Source of the DNA: Streptomyces sp. PCS3-D2
GTDB lineage: Bacteria; Actinomycetota; Actinomycetes; Streptomycetales; Streptomycetaceae
Assembly: GCF_000612545.2 (NCBI RefSeq)
Contig: NZ_CP097800.1
Span: 1,736,001 to 1,800,000 of the forward strand
Direction of reading: 5' to 3'
DNA: 64,000 nucleotides
In this document: positions 16,801-25,427 of the stretch, piece by piece
Layout: every line of letters begins with the position of its first letter
Numbering within the stretch: position 1 is the first letter of the stretch
Program-made: the position numbers and the translations under genes
Notes under the pieces: generated by a model
Database searches by the model: none
What the model saw: only the letters and a program-made list of their open reading frames with translations
Told to the model about the DNA's origin: nothing

Positions 16801-18955
16801 CTGGCTGGACTTCGCGGAGTCACTGCTGGGGACGCAGGACGTGGCGTCAGAGTCCCTGGTCGCCGAATTCGAGTCTCTTACTGAGCTGACCCCGTACGAG
16901 GACGCGCTGCCCGACCTCATGGGCATGGACCGCTCCTACTGGCTGGAGTCCCGCTTCCCGTGGGCGGCCAAGTCAAGGGACATCGCCACCCAGCAGGGCT
17001 TCTTCCACTGGGAGCTGGAGTACGCCCAGGTCTTTGAGTGCGGCGGCTACGACTTGCAGGTGGGGAATCCCCCGTGGGTCCGTCCCGACTGGCAAGAGGA
17101 TCTAGTCCTGGCCGAGTGGGAACCATGGTTCACCCTCTCCGAACGACCCGACGAAACGGAATGGCGCGCACGAAAGACAGAAATTCTGCACAAATACGGG
17201 CGCGAGTTCTTCCTGTCAGAGCTTTCATTCAGCGCCAGCACGGCTGCGATTCTGGCATCTGCGACCACTTACTCCCTCCTTTCAGGCACCCGTCCAGACC
17301 TCTATCGCGCGTTCATGTGTCAGGTGTGGACCAACCTTGGACCCCAAGGAACTGCGGGCATGATTCACCCCGACACTCACTTTGGAGGCATCAAAGAAGG
17401 CAGGCTGCGCGAAAAAGCGTACCGCCATCTCCGAGTTCACGCAGATTTCGTGAACAGAGGAAACCGATTCTTCCCGCCCCCGGTTCACCGAAATAAGCAT
17501 TTTGGCATGCACATTTACGGGGCCGACCGAACGCCGGAGTTCTCCCACTTGAGCTGGCTCGTCGAGCCTTCCACACTCACTGGATCACTCAACCATAACG
17601 GCCATGGATCAACCCCGAGCACACGTTTCAACGACGACTGGGATGCACGACCCCATCTCGCCCGAGTTATCTCCGTAAATCTCGAAACGCTAAGCCAGTG
17701 GAACCTGCTAGCAGGAGACGACGAAACATCGCCACAGGAGGCGGCCCTCCTTTATCCGGTCACCGTAGACGAACAGGGCGCAATTGAAGCACTCGCAGGC
17801 TACCGCAATCGGGTTCGAGCCATTCAGCCCTGGATCTCGATCGGACTTTTCGAGCACACGGCCCGCCGATCCTCGCTGATCAAATGGAATACACAAGACC
17901 CAAGCTCCTGGGAAGACGCCGTCCTTCAGGGCCCACTTTTCGGGATCAGCACCCCCTTCGCAAAGAAGCCTAATATTCCATGTCGGGCCAATAACGACTA
18001 CACGGTCTATGATCTCACAAGACTTCCAACATCGGCCGTACCTCGGGTGAATTACATCCGCGGAGAGGACAAGGAAGCATATCGCACCGCCCATGATTCA
18101 TGGGATAGCAAGCCTTCTACAGATTATTTTCGATTGGTCTGGCGCGATATGGTTCCACCCAGCAACGAACGGTCCCTCTTCGCCGCTATTTACCCACCGG
18201 GGCCCGCTCACGTTCACGCCGTGCGAAGCATGCACGCAGGAACAAACACTCTAACGGCGCTTATCGGAGGGTTCTGGGCTGCATTGCCATCGGACTATCT
18301 CTTGAGAATCACTGGCCGTGGACACATGAGCGTTGCCGAAGCCCAAGCCATGCCTGCTCCGACCCCCGACCATCCGCTAGCCGCCCCACTGCTCCTGCGT
18401 AGCCTGCGATTGAACTGCCTCACCGACGCGTACTCGCCCCTGTGGCAGGAGTTGTTCCACCCTAGCTGGCCGGGGTATGAGGGGTGGGCCCACACTTGGT
18501 CAAACCTAGAGCCGCTCGCAGGGCACCTCTCCAGCACATGGGAGTACGGGACGCCCCTCCGCACTGAGTACGAGCGTCGAGCCGCGCTCGTCGAGCTTGA
18601 TGCGCTCGTGGCTGTCTGGCTCGGGATCACCGCCGATCAACTCGTCGCAATTTACAAGTCTCGCTACGCCGTGCTCTCCGACTATGAGGCAGAGATGCAT
18701 TTCGACGCCCGCGGTCGCAAGATCGCCCGCAACCACAATACTTACGGCTACGGCCAGGCCAAGGAGACCTACCAGGCGCTCCTCGATCATCTGCACAACC
18801 CGGCCGCCGTCCCGCCGCCCGAGGGGTACACCGCGCCCTTCTACAAGGCCGACCGGGAGACCGAGATGCGGGCCGCGCACGCGCACTTCCAGGCGCGGCT
18901 CGACGCGGAGATCGCGGCCGGCCGGTGGACACCGCCCGCGAAGGCTGACGCGTAA
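13877..18955 (+). CDS. drmMI: DrmMI-like DNA adenine N6-methyltransferase (DISARM class 1)
   Basis: A 1692-aa type IIG/Eco57I-like methylase. The SAM-binding motif I is CEPALGSGAFL near residue 617, an acidic loop VDLNSTAVELAEVSLW follows near 675, and the catalytic motif IV NPPW lies near 1064, so an insertion of about 400 residues separates the two, as in this family. The N-terminal 600 residues are of unassigned fold. A GGAGA site precedes the ATG at 13877, 10 bp after drmD. From about 17,090 to 18,650, just after NPPW, base composition becomes clearly A/T-richer and codon use changes, then reverts; this is the part expected to read the target sequence. drmA, drmB and drmC do not follow. 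Confidence 0.87.
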   Translation: MTYDSLVNRGDYFSAHYLAEVFPKDLKSGLLAAWKTREEEAKSSDSADLEPDPDALPVTPRLGLRALRRPYFRTRAFFAEAAAGQDDTTTFDAPEWRERAASLNASVLRAFGYDAKPQILTVSRADHTYEIPVAHAEPGLVAVDCGWAAEPDAALDPDGPGRLLTPVPLDASSSLRTGSKLASFLFASEDAPRYVLLLAGGVIVLADRAAWGEGRYLAASLDTALDRNNTKDGQELDTLAALFGADSLRTPEEGGENPLAGLVDKSTKHAVGVSSELRDGLRESVELIANEVLERITSHEGVRLEDVKELPELSRQLTRESLRYLYRILFLLYAEARPELGILPSDYPEYHQGYGLGRLGELVAERDLVGEKAREGFYLYESLDLLFGKVQEGYRPRRTHGVAGKDAGKDSEDVGLRFEPLHSKLFEAESIRLIGAASVRDPRHDEDADDGPHHLDTRLRNATLYKVLRKLMLTRGRKGERGGFISYAQLGINQLGAVYEGLMSYAGFIAGEELYEVAKNGDPKDGSWLIPSSKADEYADSVFVRRRDEETGTDVRVRYRPGSFVYRLSGRDRQTSASYYTPESLTKVTVQLALQHRLDQDDTVTEARELLDWKICEPALGSGAFLNEAINQVAAEYLRRRQDETGRAIDTEQYPVELQKAKAYIALHNSYGVDLNSTAVELAEVSLWLNTMHPGMEAPWFGLHLRRGNSLIGGRREIYGPDRLKKGGWLGATPERFPLTEAASGLPTGSVHHFLLPAKEWGAVAAEKEAKALAPEEAKALAAWRKAITKSPNAKQTTRLQGLARRAECLWQLVVRRLEISERDISRRIDVWGAEPEWLRQPVEAVQREEVLADLEAVDTPYWRLKTLMDAWCALWFWPVQEASLLDGTNPRYRHAAELAEQSAAYEVAVSGAEEDDEDTGVLMSWEEDALPGFGVETKQLSLTQEDVAKRRVGRRKESLAERRRAVIPLANLDDWLDFAESLLGTQDVASESLVAEFESLTELTPYEDALPDLMGMDRSYWLESRFPWAAKSRDIATQQGFFHWELEYAQVFECGGYDLQVGNPPWVRPDWQEDLVLAEWEPWFTLSERPDETEWRARKTEILHKYGREFFLSELSFSASTAAILASATTYSLLSGTRPDLYRAFMCQVWTNLGPQGTAGMIHPDTHFGGIKEGRLREKAYRHLRVHADFVNRGNRFFPPPVHRNKHFGMHIYGADRTPEFSHLSWLVEPSTLTGSLNHNGHGSTPSTRFNDDWDARPHLARVISVNLETLSQWNLLAGDDETSPQEAALLYPVTVDEQGAIEALAGYRNRVRAIQPWISIGLFEHTARRSSLIKWNTQDPSSWEDAVLQGPLFGISTPFAKKPNIPCRANNDYTVYDLTRLPTSAVPRVNYIRGEDKEAYRTAHDSWDSKPSTDYFRLVWRDMVPPSNERSLFAAIYPPGPAHVHAVRSMHAGTNTLTALIGGFWAALPSDYLLRITGRGHMSVAEAQAMPAPTPDHPLAAPLLLRSLRLNCLTDAYSPLWQELFHPSWPGYEGWAHTWSNLEPLAGHLSSTWEYGTPLRTEYERRAALVELDALVAVWLGITADQLVAIYKSRYAVLSDYEAEMHFDARGRKIARNHNTYGYGQAKETYQALLDHLHNPAAVPPPEGYTAPFYKADRETEMRAAHAHFQARLDAEIAAGRWTPPAKADA

Positions 18956-18966
18956 CAACAGACGAA

Positions 18967-18998
18967 CGGGCCGCGCCAACCGAACTTGGCGCGGCCCG
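18967..18998. terminator. Bidirectional terminator between drmMI and the DUF397 gene
   Basis: A perfect 13-bp stem, CGGGCCGCGCCAA (18967-18979) with TTGGCGCGGCCCG (18986-18998), closes a 6-nt loop. It lies 12 bp after the drmMI stop and 15 bp before the stop of the convergent DUF397 gene, the expected place for a shared terminator. Confidence 0.75.
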
Positions 18999-19012
18999 CG
19001 TTGTCGTACAGG

Positions 19013-19216
19013 TCAGCGCGACGCGTAGGCGACGAACGTCGCCCACTGCTCCGCACCGAAGCCCAACGTGCCCCCGCCGTTGTTCTTTGAGTCGCGGACG
19101 AAGACTGAGCCGACGGCGTTCGCCACCTCCACGCACTCGCCGCCATTCCCCGCGCTGTAGCTGCTCTTGAACCAGGCCAAGTCCTCAAGCGAACGGCCAG
19201 CGTTTACCTTGCTCAT
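19013..19216 (-). CDS. DUF397 small protein
   Basis: A 67-aa protein with the DUF397 hallmarks [18 protein letters not shown] in the middle and [11 protein letters not shown] followed by WATFV near the end. DUF397 proteins accompany DUF5753 HTH regulators throughout Streptomyces (WhiJ-like pairs) and are thought to antagonise or modulate them; the biochemical role is not established. The ATG overlaps the stop of the upstream XRE gene (ATGA), so the pair is co-translated. Confidence 0.9.
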   Translation of the reverse strand: MSKVNAGRSLEDLAWFKSSYSAGNGGECVEVANAVGSVFVRDSKNNGGGTLGFGAEQWATFVAYASR

Positions 19217-20052
19217 GTCTCTCCCAGCACCTTCTCGATCAGGGCCTGTGACTCTCTCGGCGTGAGCGCCTGCGCCCGGATGATGCCGTACGCGGCTTCC
19301 AGCTCCCGCACCTTGCCGCGCTCCGAGTGAACGCGGCTGTCACCTTGCACCTCCGCGTAGGAGATCCTCCGCCCTTCCTTGGTCTCCATCAAGGTGAACG
19401 GTCCGGCAAGCCCGGCGTGTTCCTCACGTTCAATCGGCATCACCTGGATCGACACGTTGCGCCGCTGGCCTGACAGCAGGATCTGCTCCAGCTGTCCGCG
19501 CATCACGCCCCGCCCTCCTAGGGGGCGCCGCAGGACCGACTCTTCGATCACGAAGCTGATCGTGGGCATCGGCGTCCGCAAGAAGATCGCCTGCCGCTCC
19601 AACCGGGCCGCGACCCGTTCCTCAATGGTCGCCTCGTCCAGCAGCGGCAGCCACATCGCGAACACCGCCCGCGCGTACTCCTCCGTCTGGAGCAGCCCCG
19701 GCACCGCCTGGACCGCGTACACGTGCAGCTCCACGGCCTCCTTCTCCAGCTTCGCCGCACCCCGGAAGAACGCCGGGTACTGCGCCCGCGCGACCTCCTC
19801 CTTCATCTCCCTCAGGATGCCGCGCGCGCCGAGCAGTTCGTCCGCCTGGTCGATGAACTTCGCGGGCGGGATCCGCCGCCCCTGCTCATACGCCGCGATG
19901 GTCGACGCCGAGTAGCCCGTCCGCGACCCGAGCTCCGGCCGTTCGAGCCCCGCCCACTCCCGGAACCCCTTCAGTTGCCGCCCGAAGACCTGGAGGATGC
20001 CCGTCGCCCCCGGTTCGCCCTCGTACTCGGCTTCCGCTTCCCGATCGTCCAT
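19213..20052 (-). CDS. XRE/DUF5753 (Scr1/WhiJ-type) regulator
   Basis: A 279-aa regulator with an N-terminal XRE HTH ([38 protein letters not shown] at about residues 25-70) and a C-terminal DUF5753 ligand-binding-like domain ([41 protein letters not shown]-type block, ending [15 protein letters not shown]). The ATG at 20052 is used because residues encoded upstream of it are not family-like. It is divergent from the HATPase gene across 147 bp and is coupled to DUF397, the usual WhiJ-like triad. Likely a local transcriptional switch, perhaps of the plus-strand operon to its right. Confidence 0.88.
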   Translation of the reverse strand: MDDREAEAEYEGEPGATGILQVFGRQLKGFREWAGLERPELGSRTGYSASTIAAYEQGRRIPPAKFIDQADELLGARGILREMKEEVARAQYPAFFRGAAKLEKEAVELHVYAVQAVPGLLQTEEYARAVFAMWLPLLDEATIEERVAARLERQAIFLRTPMPTISFVIEESVLRRPLGGRGVMRGQLEQILLSGQRRNVSIQVMPIEREEHAGLAGPFTLMETKEGRRISYAEVQGDSRVHSERGKVRELEAAYGIIRAQALTPRESQALIEKVLGET

Positions 20053-20199
20053 GATCCGCGCCTCCCGCGCCCAACGCCCCGGCCGTCCCACCGGTTACGC
20101 CCCGCACCGCCGACACCCTCCGCACCGACGCGTACAGCCCGTACCCGTCCGCACGTCACTGCTGGTCAACGTTACTCACACACCGCCACCGTTGGCGGC

Positions 20200-20730
20200 A
20201 TGGAGTCCACACCTCACCCGGTCCAGTCGGCGCGCGAACCCCACGCCTCCTCCCGGGAGTTCGACATGCGGTTCACTTCCACCCCACGCGGCGCACGGCT
20301 CGCCCGGCGTCTCGTCTCGCACCGGCTCCACGACTGGGGCCACCCGTACAACACGCCCGTCAACGACACCGTCACCCTCCTCGCCGCCGAGCTCACCGCG
20401 AACGCCGTGCGGCACGGCCACGTCCCCGGCCGGGACTTCCGCCTCCGCCTCACCGCCGAGCCGAACACCGACGCCGACACCGACACCGACGCCAACACCG
20501 GCACGACGACCATCCGTATCGAGGTCACCGACACCCGCACCGAGCGGATGCCCACCCTCGCCGAGACCACCCCCGCCCCGGACGCCGAGTCCGGCCGTGG
20601 CCTGCTTCTCGTGGCCGCCCTCGCCACCCGCTGGGGCATCACACCGCGCCTCGCCGCCCCCGGCAAGACCGTCTGGGCGCAACTCGTTGTCAGTGGCCGG
20701 GTACAGACTGTCCTCGGAGTTGCCAACTGA
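20200..20730 (+). CDS. HATPase_c anti-sigma-factor/RsbW-like ATP-binding protein
   Basis: A 176-aa single-domain ATP-binding protein of the RsbW/SpoIIAB-like group that accompanies DUF397-XRE pairs. Visible are the N-box ELTANAVRHGHVPG (about residue 70), a G1-like DTRTERMP and the G2 loop SGRGLLLVAALATRWG. A Thr/Asp-Pro low-complexity insert (NTDADTDTDANTGTTT) sits between the two. The start is uncertain: ATG 20200 gives the long form, while ATG 20266 has a nearby GGGAG. The gene ends 17 bp before the membrane hydrolase, so it probably heads that operon. Confidence 0.82.
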   Translation: MESTPHPVQSAREPHASSREFDMRFTSTPRGARLARRLVSHRLHDWGHPYNTPVNDTVTLLAAELTANAVRHGHVPGRDFRLRLTAEPNTDADTDTDANTGTTTIRIEVTDTRTERMPTLAETTPAPDAESGRGLLLVAALATRWGITPRLAAPGKTVWAQLVVSGRVQTVLGVAN

Positions 20731-20747
20731 CCGAGAGGTTCTCTTCC

Positions 20748-22868
20748 TTGGCCAAGAGCAAGCAGCGCGCCGCCGCCCGCTGGCGCGTCGGGTATCTGTT
20801 CGTACACGGCATCGGCAACCAGAAGCCGGGCGACACCCTGGAATGGGGCAGGACCGCCTTCGACGCCCTCCGTGACGTGCACGGCCAGGAGGTCCTCTCC
20901 TGGCGGGACCAGCCCCTGGCGGCCTCACCGGAGGACGCCGCCACCCGGCACGCGGAAGTCGTCGTCTCCCTCGGCGGTGGTGCGCCCCGCCGCGCGCTGT
21001 TCGCCGAGGCGCTCTGGGCCGACACGTTCACCGAACTCGGCCGGCCCTCGTTCCGGCGGACGCTCACGTTTCTCCTCGCGAGCCTTCCCCTCCTCTTCTG
21101 GGTGGTCGGCCCGGACCGGCGCGACCTGCGATTCCTCACCTCGTCCGATCGCGGCCCCCAGGCTCGCAGGGAAGCCGGGCTCGCCCAGACGAGGCTGGCG
21201 TGGCGGCTGCTCACCCTGGCGGTGATCGCGACCGCCCTCGTCTACGGGGTCGCGCTCGCCGCACACAGTCTGCTGGTGTCGGCGCTCCTGCTCAGCCTGC
21301 TCGCCTGGTTCGCCCGTTCCCGCCGCAACCTGCTGTGGCACGTCCGGGTCGCCGCCGTCGACGAGGAGCGCACGCGGCAGCTCCTCGCGCACCTCCACCG
21401 CAAGCTGGCCTGGATGGAGCGCCACTGCGACGAGGTGGTCGTCGTCGCCCACTCACAGGGCGGCTACCTCATGCACCGCGTGCTGTCCCCCACCGCCGAC
21501 CGACGCCACCCCAAGGTGCGGCGGTTCATCGGCGTCGGTTCCGGCCTCAAGCCGATCAGCCTGCTCAAGACCTTCGACAGCAGCGGCATCGGGCCCAGCC
21601 TGTGGGGCCTCGCCGGCCTCGTCCCGGGGTGGCTGTGGGGCCTCGGCCCCTGGACCTGGCAGCCCCTGGGCTGGTTGGTGCAGACCCTCCTGCGGCTGAT
21701 GTACCTGGCCCTGCAGGTGACGGTCATGCCGTTGGCCGCAGTCGGTGACCCGCACTTCGCGGAGCTGCATCGCGAGGCCCTGGCCGCGGAGCTGCACCGG
21801 GCCCTCGCCACCCTGCCCAGTCTGCGACTCGACCTCGCGCACGGAGCCGCCCTCGTCGTATCCATCGCCTCCGCCCTCCTGTTCGGGCGGCTGGTCGCTG
21901 CGGCGCTGAAGGCTCGGCCTCCGTACCCCCTCGGCCTCGACCACCACCGTCGGGGCATCGAGTGGCGCGAGTACAGCAGCCCCCACGACATGGTCGGCCG
22001 GATGCTGGGCCCCACCCTCCCCGACGGTGTCGAGCAGCCGTGGATCGCCCCGGTGGGCCAGCCCCTCGGCGACCACACGCTGTACTTCCACCGCACCGGC
22101 GTGCTCCCCCGCCGCCTGGCGGCCGACCTCCTCCGTGATCTCCGTCTGGAGGGCGAGGCGGCCGACTGGGACCGGGCCGTCACCCGGCTCGACGAGGCTC
22201 GGCGCCGGCACGGCGCGCGTCGGCGCGCCCTGCACGGGCTGCTGATCGGCGCGTTCGCCGCCCTGCTCGCGGCACCCCGGCTCTTCGACCGGCCGTCCGT
22301 CCTCCTCGCCTACCTGCACGCCTGGCTGCCGCTCGCGCTCCTGCTGCTGGCGCTCACCGTCCTCTTCAGTCTGCTGGCGCACCGGTCTGCGGGCAGGGCC
22401 GTCCGCTTCTTCACCGCCTCGGTCGCAGGAGTCGCGCCGGCCCGCCGCTCGCGGTGGCGGGTGCGGATCGTGCCGCCCGGGGCCCGCCTCCTGCCGACGG
22501 TCGCCACCTCGGTCGGTGGGGTGATCGCCGTGTACGGCACGGTCCGCTTCTTCCTCGCCGCCCGCGAGTACGGCGACACCCACGTCTGGCAGGGCTACCC
22601 GCTGCTCTTCCCCATCGGCGTCGGGCTGCTGATCGTCGCCTGCGCCTCGGCGGCCGGATACCCCGTACGAGCAGGCTGGTACGTCGTGATCGGCCTCCTG
22701 GGCTGCATCGCCCTGTACGCGGCCCCCGCACCCGCCGCCATGGGTTCGCCCTGGGAGCTGCGCCCCGAAGGGACACTGCTCGGCGCCCTCGGAACGTGCC
22801 TCGCCCTGGGGCTGGCCGGCTCCCTCCACGCCCGGCTGCGAGCAAACGATCTGACCGCACAGGTGTGA
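20748..22868 (+). CDS. Membrane-anchored alpha/beta-hydrolase-like protein
   Basis: A 706-aa protein combining a hydrolase fold with membrane segments. The N-terminus has LFVHGIGNQKPG, typical of the beta3 strand/oxyanion region of lipases, and the nucleophile elbow VVAHSQGGY is at about residues 234-242. Hydrophobic helices occur at about 105-120, 155-185, 285-335, 360-380, 490-540, and three or more after 585, so the catalytic part is embedded among roughly eight to ten TM helices. The start is TTG, set by a GAGAGG at 20733-20738 with 9-nt spacing. It lies 10 bp ahead of the DUF262 gene, so it is likely co-transcribed with that trio. A membrane lipase-like effector is one idea; no family name is recognised. 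Confidence 0.75.
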   Translation: MAKSKQRAAARWRVGYLFVHGIGNQKPGDTLEWGRTAFDALRDVHGQEVLSWRDQPLAASPEDAATRHAEVVVSLGGGAPRRALFAEALWADTFTELGRPSFRRTLTFLLASLPLLFWVVGPDRRDLRFLTSSDRGPQARREAGLAQTRLAWRLLTLAVIATALVYGVALAAHSLLVSALLLSLLAWFARSRRNLLWHVRVAAVDEERTRQLLAHLHRKLAWMERHCDEVVVVAHSQGGYLMHRVLSPTADRRHPKVRRFIGVGSGLKPISLLKTFDSSGIGPSLWGLAGLVPGWLWGLGPWTWQPLGWLVQTLLRLMYLALQVTVMPLAAVGDPHFAELHREALAAELHRALATLPSLRLDLAHGAALVVSIASALLFGRLVAAALKARPPYPLGLDHHRRGIEWREYSSPHDMVGRMLGPTLPDGVEQPWIAPVGQPLGDHTLYFHRTGVLPRRLAADLLRDLRLEGEAADWDRAVTRLDEARRRHGARRRALHGLLIGAFAALLAAPRLFDRPSVLLAYLHAWLPLALLLLALTVLFSLLAHRSAGRAVRFFTASVAGVAPARRSRWRVRIVPPGARLLPTVATSVGGVIAVYGTVRFFLAAREYGDTHVWQGYPLLFPIGVGLLIVACASAAGYPVRAGWYVVIGLLGCIALYAAPAPAAMGSPWELRPEGTLLGALGTCLALGLAGSLHARLRANDLTAQV

Positions 22869-22878
22869 GGCAGAATCG

Positions 22879-24240
22879 ATGCGGGTCGAAAGGGAGCCAC
22901 TCCTACGAGGGAACGGACACGAAGACATGTCACCGGAGGACAGCGGCAGCAACCGCGCAGCCCAGTCGAAGGACCAGCTGTCCCTGTACGGCCGCTACCT
23001 GGACGACACGTCCGCAGAGGACAGCGGGAACTTCCTGGTCGAGATCGGGGCGGGCGGACGGAGCACCGACGTCGAGCTGGAGCAGCCCGACGAGGAGCCG
23101 GACAGCGCGGATGACCGGATCACGGCACCGTACGACCCGTCCAAGATCGAGATTCAGACCCTCAACCCGACAATCAACCTGCTGATCTCCCGGCTGGTCA
23201 ACGGAATGATCGATCTCGCGCCGGACTTCCAGCGCAAGGCGGGCATCTGGTCGGACGAGCAGCAGAGCCGGCTGATCGAGTCCCTGCTCCTGCGCATCCC
23301 GATCCCCTCCTTCTACGCCTCCGAGCTCACCGACAGCTCGTGGGCCCAGGACAGTTCCTGGGCGATCGTCGACGGCATCCAGCGCCTCACCGCCATCGCG
23401 CGGTTCATCGCCCCCGAGGCGCTCAAGGAGGCGGGGATAGATTCCGGACCGCTCAAGCTGCGCGGCCTGGAATACCTCAAGGACGATTTCGAGGGCAAGG
23501 GGTACGCGGATCTGTCAGGACGTATGCAGATCCGGCTCAACGAGACCCAGGTGGTCGTCCATCTCATCCGTCCGGGGACCCCGGAAGAGGTCAAGTTCAA
23601 CATCTTCGCGCGCATCAACACCGGCGGCCTTCCCCTGACCCGCCAGGAGATCCGGCATGCCCTCGTCCCGGGCCCGGCCCGCAAACTACTGTCCACGCTC
23701 GCCGAATCGCCGGAGTTCGCCACGGCCACCGGTCACGGCGTCTACAGCGAGCGCATGGCGGACCGCGAAATGGTGCTGCGCTATCTCGCCTTCCGGCTCA
23801 CCGACCCCAGCCTGTTCCGAGGACAGGACTTCGACCAGTTCCTCGCTCTGACCATGCGCCAGGTCAACCGCCTGACCGAGAAGGAGCGGGAGGCTCATGC
23901 CCGTGACTTCCGGGGGGCCATGGTCACGGCCGAGAAGATCTTCGAGGGCCACACCTTCCGTAAGCGGTTCCCCGGCCAGACCCGGCGTTCTCCGGTCAAC
24001 AAGGCCGTCTTCGAGACGGTTTCCGTGAATCTGGCCGCTCTCTCGGACCGTGAGCGATCTGCACTGGTAGCCTCCCGCGAACAGGTGGTCGGCGGCTTCC
24101 AGCAGCTCATGACCGACCGGAACTTCGAGCGGGCCGTGTCCGTGGGCACCGGCGACCGCAACAAGGTCGTCTACCGCTTCGCGAAGGTCCGCGAACTCTT
24201 CCGCACCATCCTGGAGAACAACGGGGGCAGCACCCAGTGA
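22879..24240 (+). CDS. DUF262 (GmrS-N-like) protein, putative Menshen component NsnA
   Basis: A 453-aa protein with a DUF262/ParB-like nuclease-fold domain. The family pattern is clear: INLLISRLVNGMIDLAPDFQRK...W near residue 100, LIESLLLRIPIPSFY, then the VDGIQRLTAI motif (DGQQR-type) near residue 160 and the N-x-x-G-x-x-L-x-x-Q/E block FARINTGGLPLTRQEIRHAL. GmrD-like HNH parts are absent. The ATG at 22879 has an AGG site 9 nt upstream; ATG 22927 is an alternative. It overlaps the next gene (GTGA). The DUF262 + DUF3696-type ATPase + unknown order matches what I recall for the Menshen phage-defence system; this should be verified by search. Confidence 0.78.
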   Translation: MRVEREPLLRGNGHEDMSPEDSGSNRAAQSKDQLSLYGRYLDDTSAEDSGNFLVEIGAGGRSTDVELEQPDEEPDSADDRITAPYDPSKIEIQTLNPTINLLISRLVNGMIDLAPDFQRKAGIWSDEQQSRLIESLLLRIPIPSFYASELTDSSWAQDSSWAIVDGIQRLTAIARFIAPEALKEAGIDSGPLKLRGLEYLKDDFEGKGYADLSGRMQIRLNETQVVVHLIRPGTPEEVKFNIFARINTGGLPLTRQEIRHALVPGPARKLLSTLAESPEFATATGHGVYSERMADREMVLRYLAFRLTDPSLFRGQDFDQFLALTMRQVNRLTEKEREAHARDFRGAMVTAEKIFEGHTFRKRFPGQTRRSPVNKAVFETVSVNLAALSDRERSALVASREQVVGGFQQLMTDRNFERAVSVGTGDRNKVVYRFAKVRELFRTILENNGGSTQ

Positions 24241-25385
24241 TCGAGCACGTGGCACTGACCAACTTCAAGGCGTTCCGGTCCGCCCGTATCAGGCTCGCCC
24301 CGGTCACGCTCCTCACCGGTCTCAACTCCTCGGGCAAGAGCACGGTCCTGCAGTCCTTGGCGCTGCTGCGTCAGTCGTACGACTCGGGCATCCTCATGTC
24401 CACCGACGGGGACACCGACAACCGTGGCGGATTCCTCCTCGACGGTGACCTCGTGGAACTGGGAACAGGCCAGGACCTCCTGCACGAGGACTTCGAAATC
24501 GAGCAGCCGCGCGGAGAGCCGCTGATCTCCATCGACTTCGACACCTCCGACAAGCAGCGGTACATCTGGGCCGCCCTGTACGCGCCCGAACAGGACGTGC
24601 TGCCTCTCGTGCTCTCCTCCCGGCCCACGGACTGGGGTGACGTGCCGTTGTTCTCACGGCGCTTCCAGTACCTGAAAGCCGACCGGATCACACCGGCCAC
24701 CACCTACCCCCGGTCTCACCACCAGGCGATCGGCCGGGGCTTCCTCGGGTCGCGCGGCGAGCACGCCGTCAACTTCCTCCGGCACCACGCACAGGACGTC
24801 GTACCGGACGGCCACCCGCTCCGGCACCCGGACGCCCGCGGGCACACCCTGCTCGACCAGGTCGTCGCGTGGATGCAGGAGCTCTGCCCCGGAGTAAACC
24901 TCGAAGCCTCGGAGATCCCCGGGATCGACTCGGTACGTCTCAGCTTCGGCTTCGGAGGCACCGCCGGACTGGACTCCACCCGGCGCCGGCGCCCCACGAA
25001 CGTCGGCTTCGGTCTCACCTACGCCCTCCCCATCGTCGTGGCCTGCCTCACCGCAGGACCCGGCAGTCTCATCCTGCTGGAGAACCCCGAGGCGCATCTC
25101 CACCCGCGCGGCCAGTCCCGTATGGCATCCCTCATCGCCGCCGCGGCGTCCGCCGGCGCACAGCTCATCGTCGAGACCCACAGCGACCACGTACTCGACG
25201 GGACCCGGCTGGCCGTCAAACAGGGACGACTGGCAGCCACGGACACCGCGGTGCACTTCTTCCGCGGCAACGGGGCCGGAGTGGAGATCATCACTCCGAC
25301 GGTCGCCGAGGACGGATCGCTCTCCGAATGGCCGGAGGGCTTCTTCGACGAGTCGGAGATCACGCTCGACCAGCTGCTGGGCTGA
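24237..25385 (+). CDS. AAA15/21 (DUF3696-type) SMC-like ATPase, putative Menshen component NsnB
   Basis: A 382-aa ABC/OLD-like ATPase. It opens with IEHVALTNFKAFRSARI and Walker A GLNSSGKST (about residues 27-35). Walker B and the following loop are LLENPEAHLHPRGQSRM near residue 285, and the switch histidine follows in ETHSDHVLDG. The C-terminal tail matches the DUF3696 style (VHFFRGNGAGVEIITPTVAEDGSLSEWPEGFFDE). All nucleotide-binding residues are intact. The GTG start overlaps the stop of the DUF262 gene, so the two are produced together. Such ATPases commonly act as sensors that license a partner effector in abortive-type defence. Confidence 0.83.
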   Translation: MIEHVALTNFKAFRSARIRLAPVTLLTGLNSSGKSTVLQSLALLRQSYDSGILMSTDGDTDNRGGFLLDGDLVELGTGQDLLHEDFEIEQPRGEPLISIDFDTSDKQRYIWAALYAPEQDVLPLVLSSRPTDWGDVPLFSRRFQYLKADRITPATTYPRSHHQAIGRGFLGSRGEHAVNFLRHHAQDVVPDGHPLRHPDARGHTLLDQVVAWMQELCPGVNLEASEIPGIDSVRLSFGFGGTAGLDSTRRRRPTNVGFGLTYALPIVVACLTAGPGSLILLENPEAHLHPRGQSRMASLIAAAASAGAQLIVETHSDHVLDGTRLAVKQGRLAATDTAVHFFRGNGAGVEIITPTVAEDGSLSEWPEGFFDESEITLDQLLG

Positions 25386-25427
25386 CCGCCCGCTCGTCAG
25401 TTCCGGAAGCCACAAGGGGGGCGCTTC

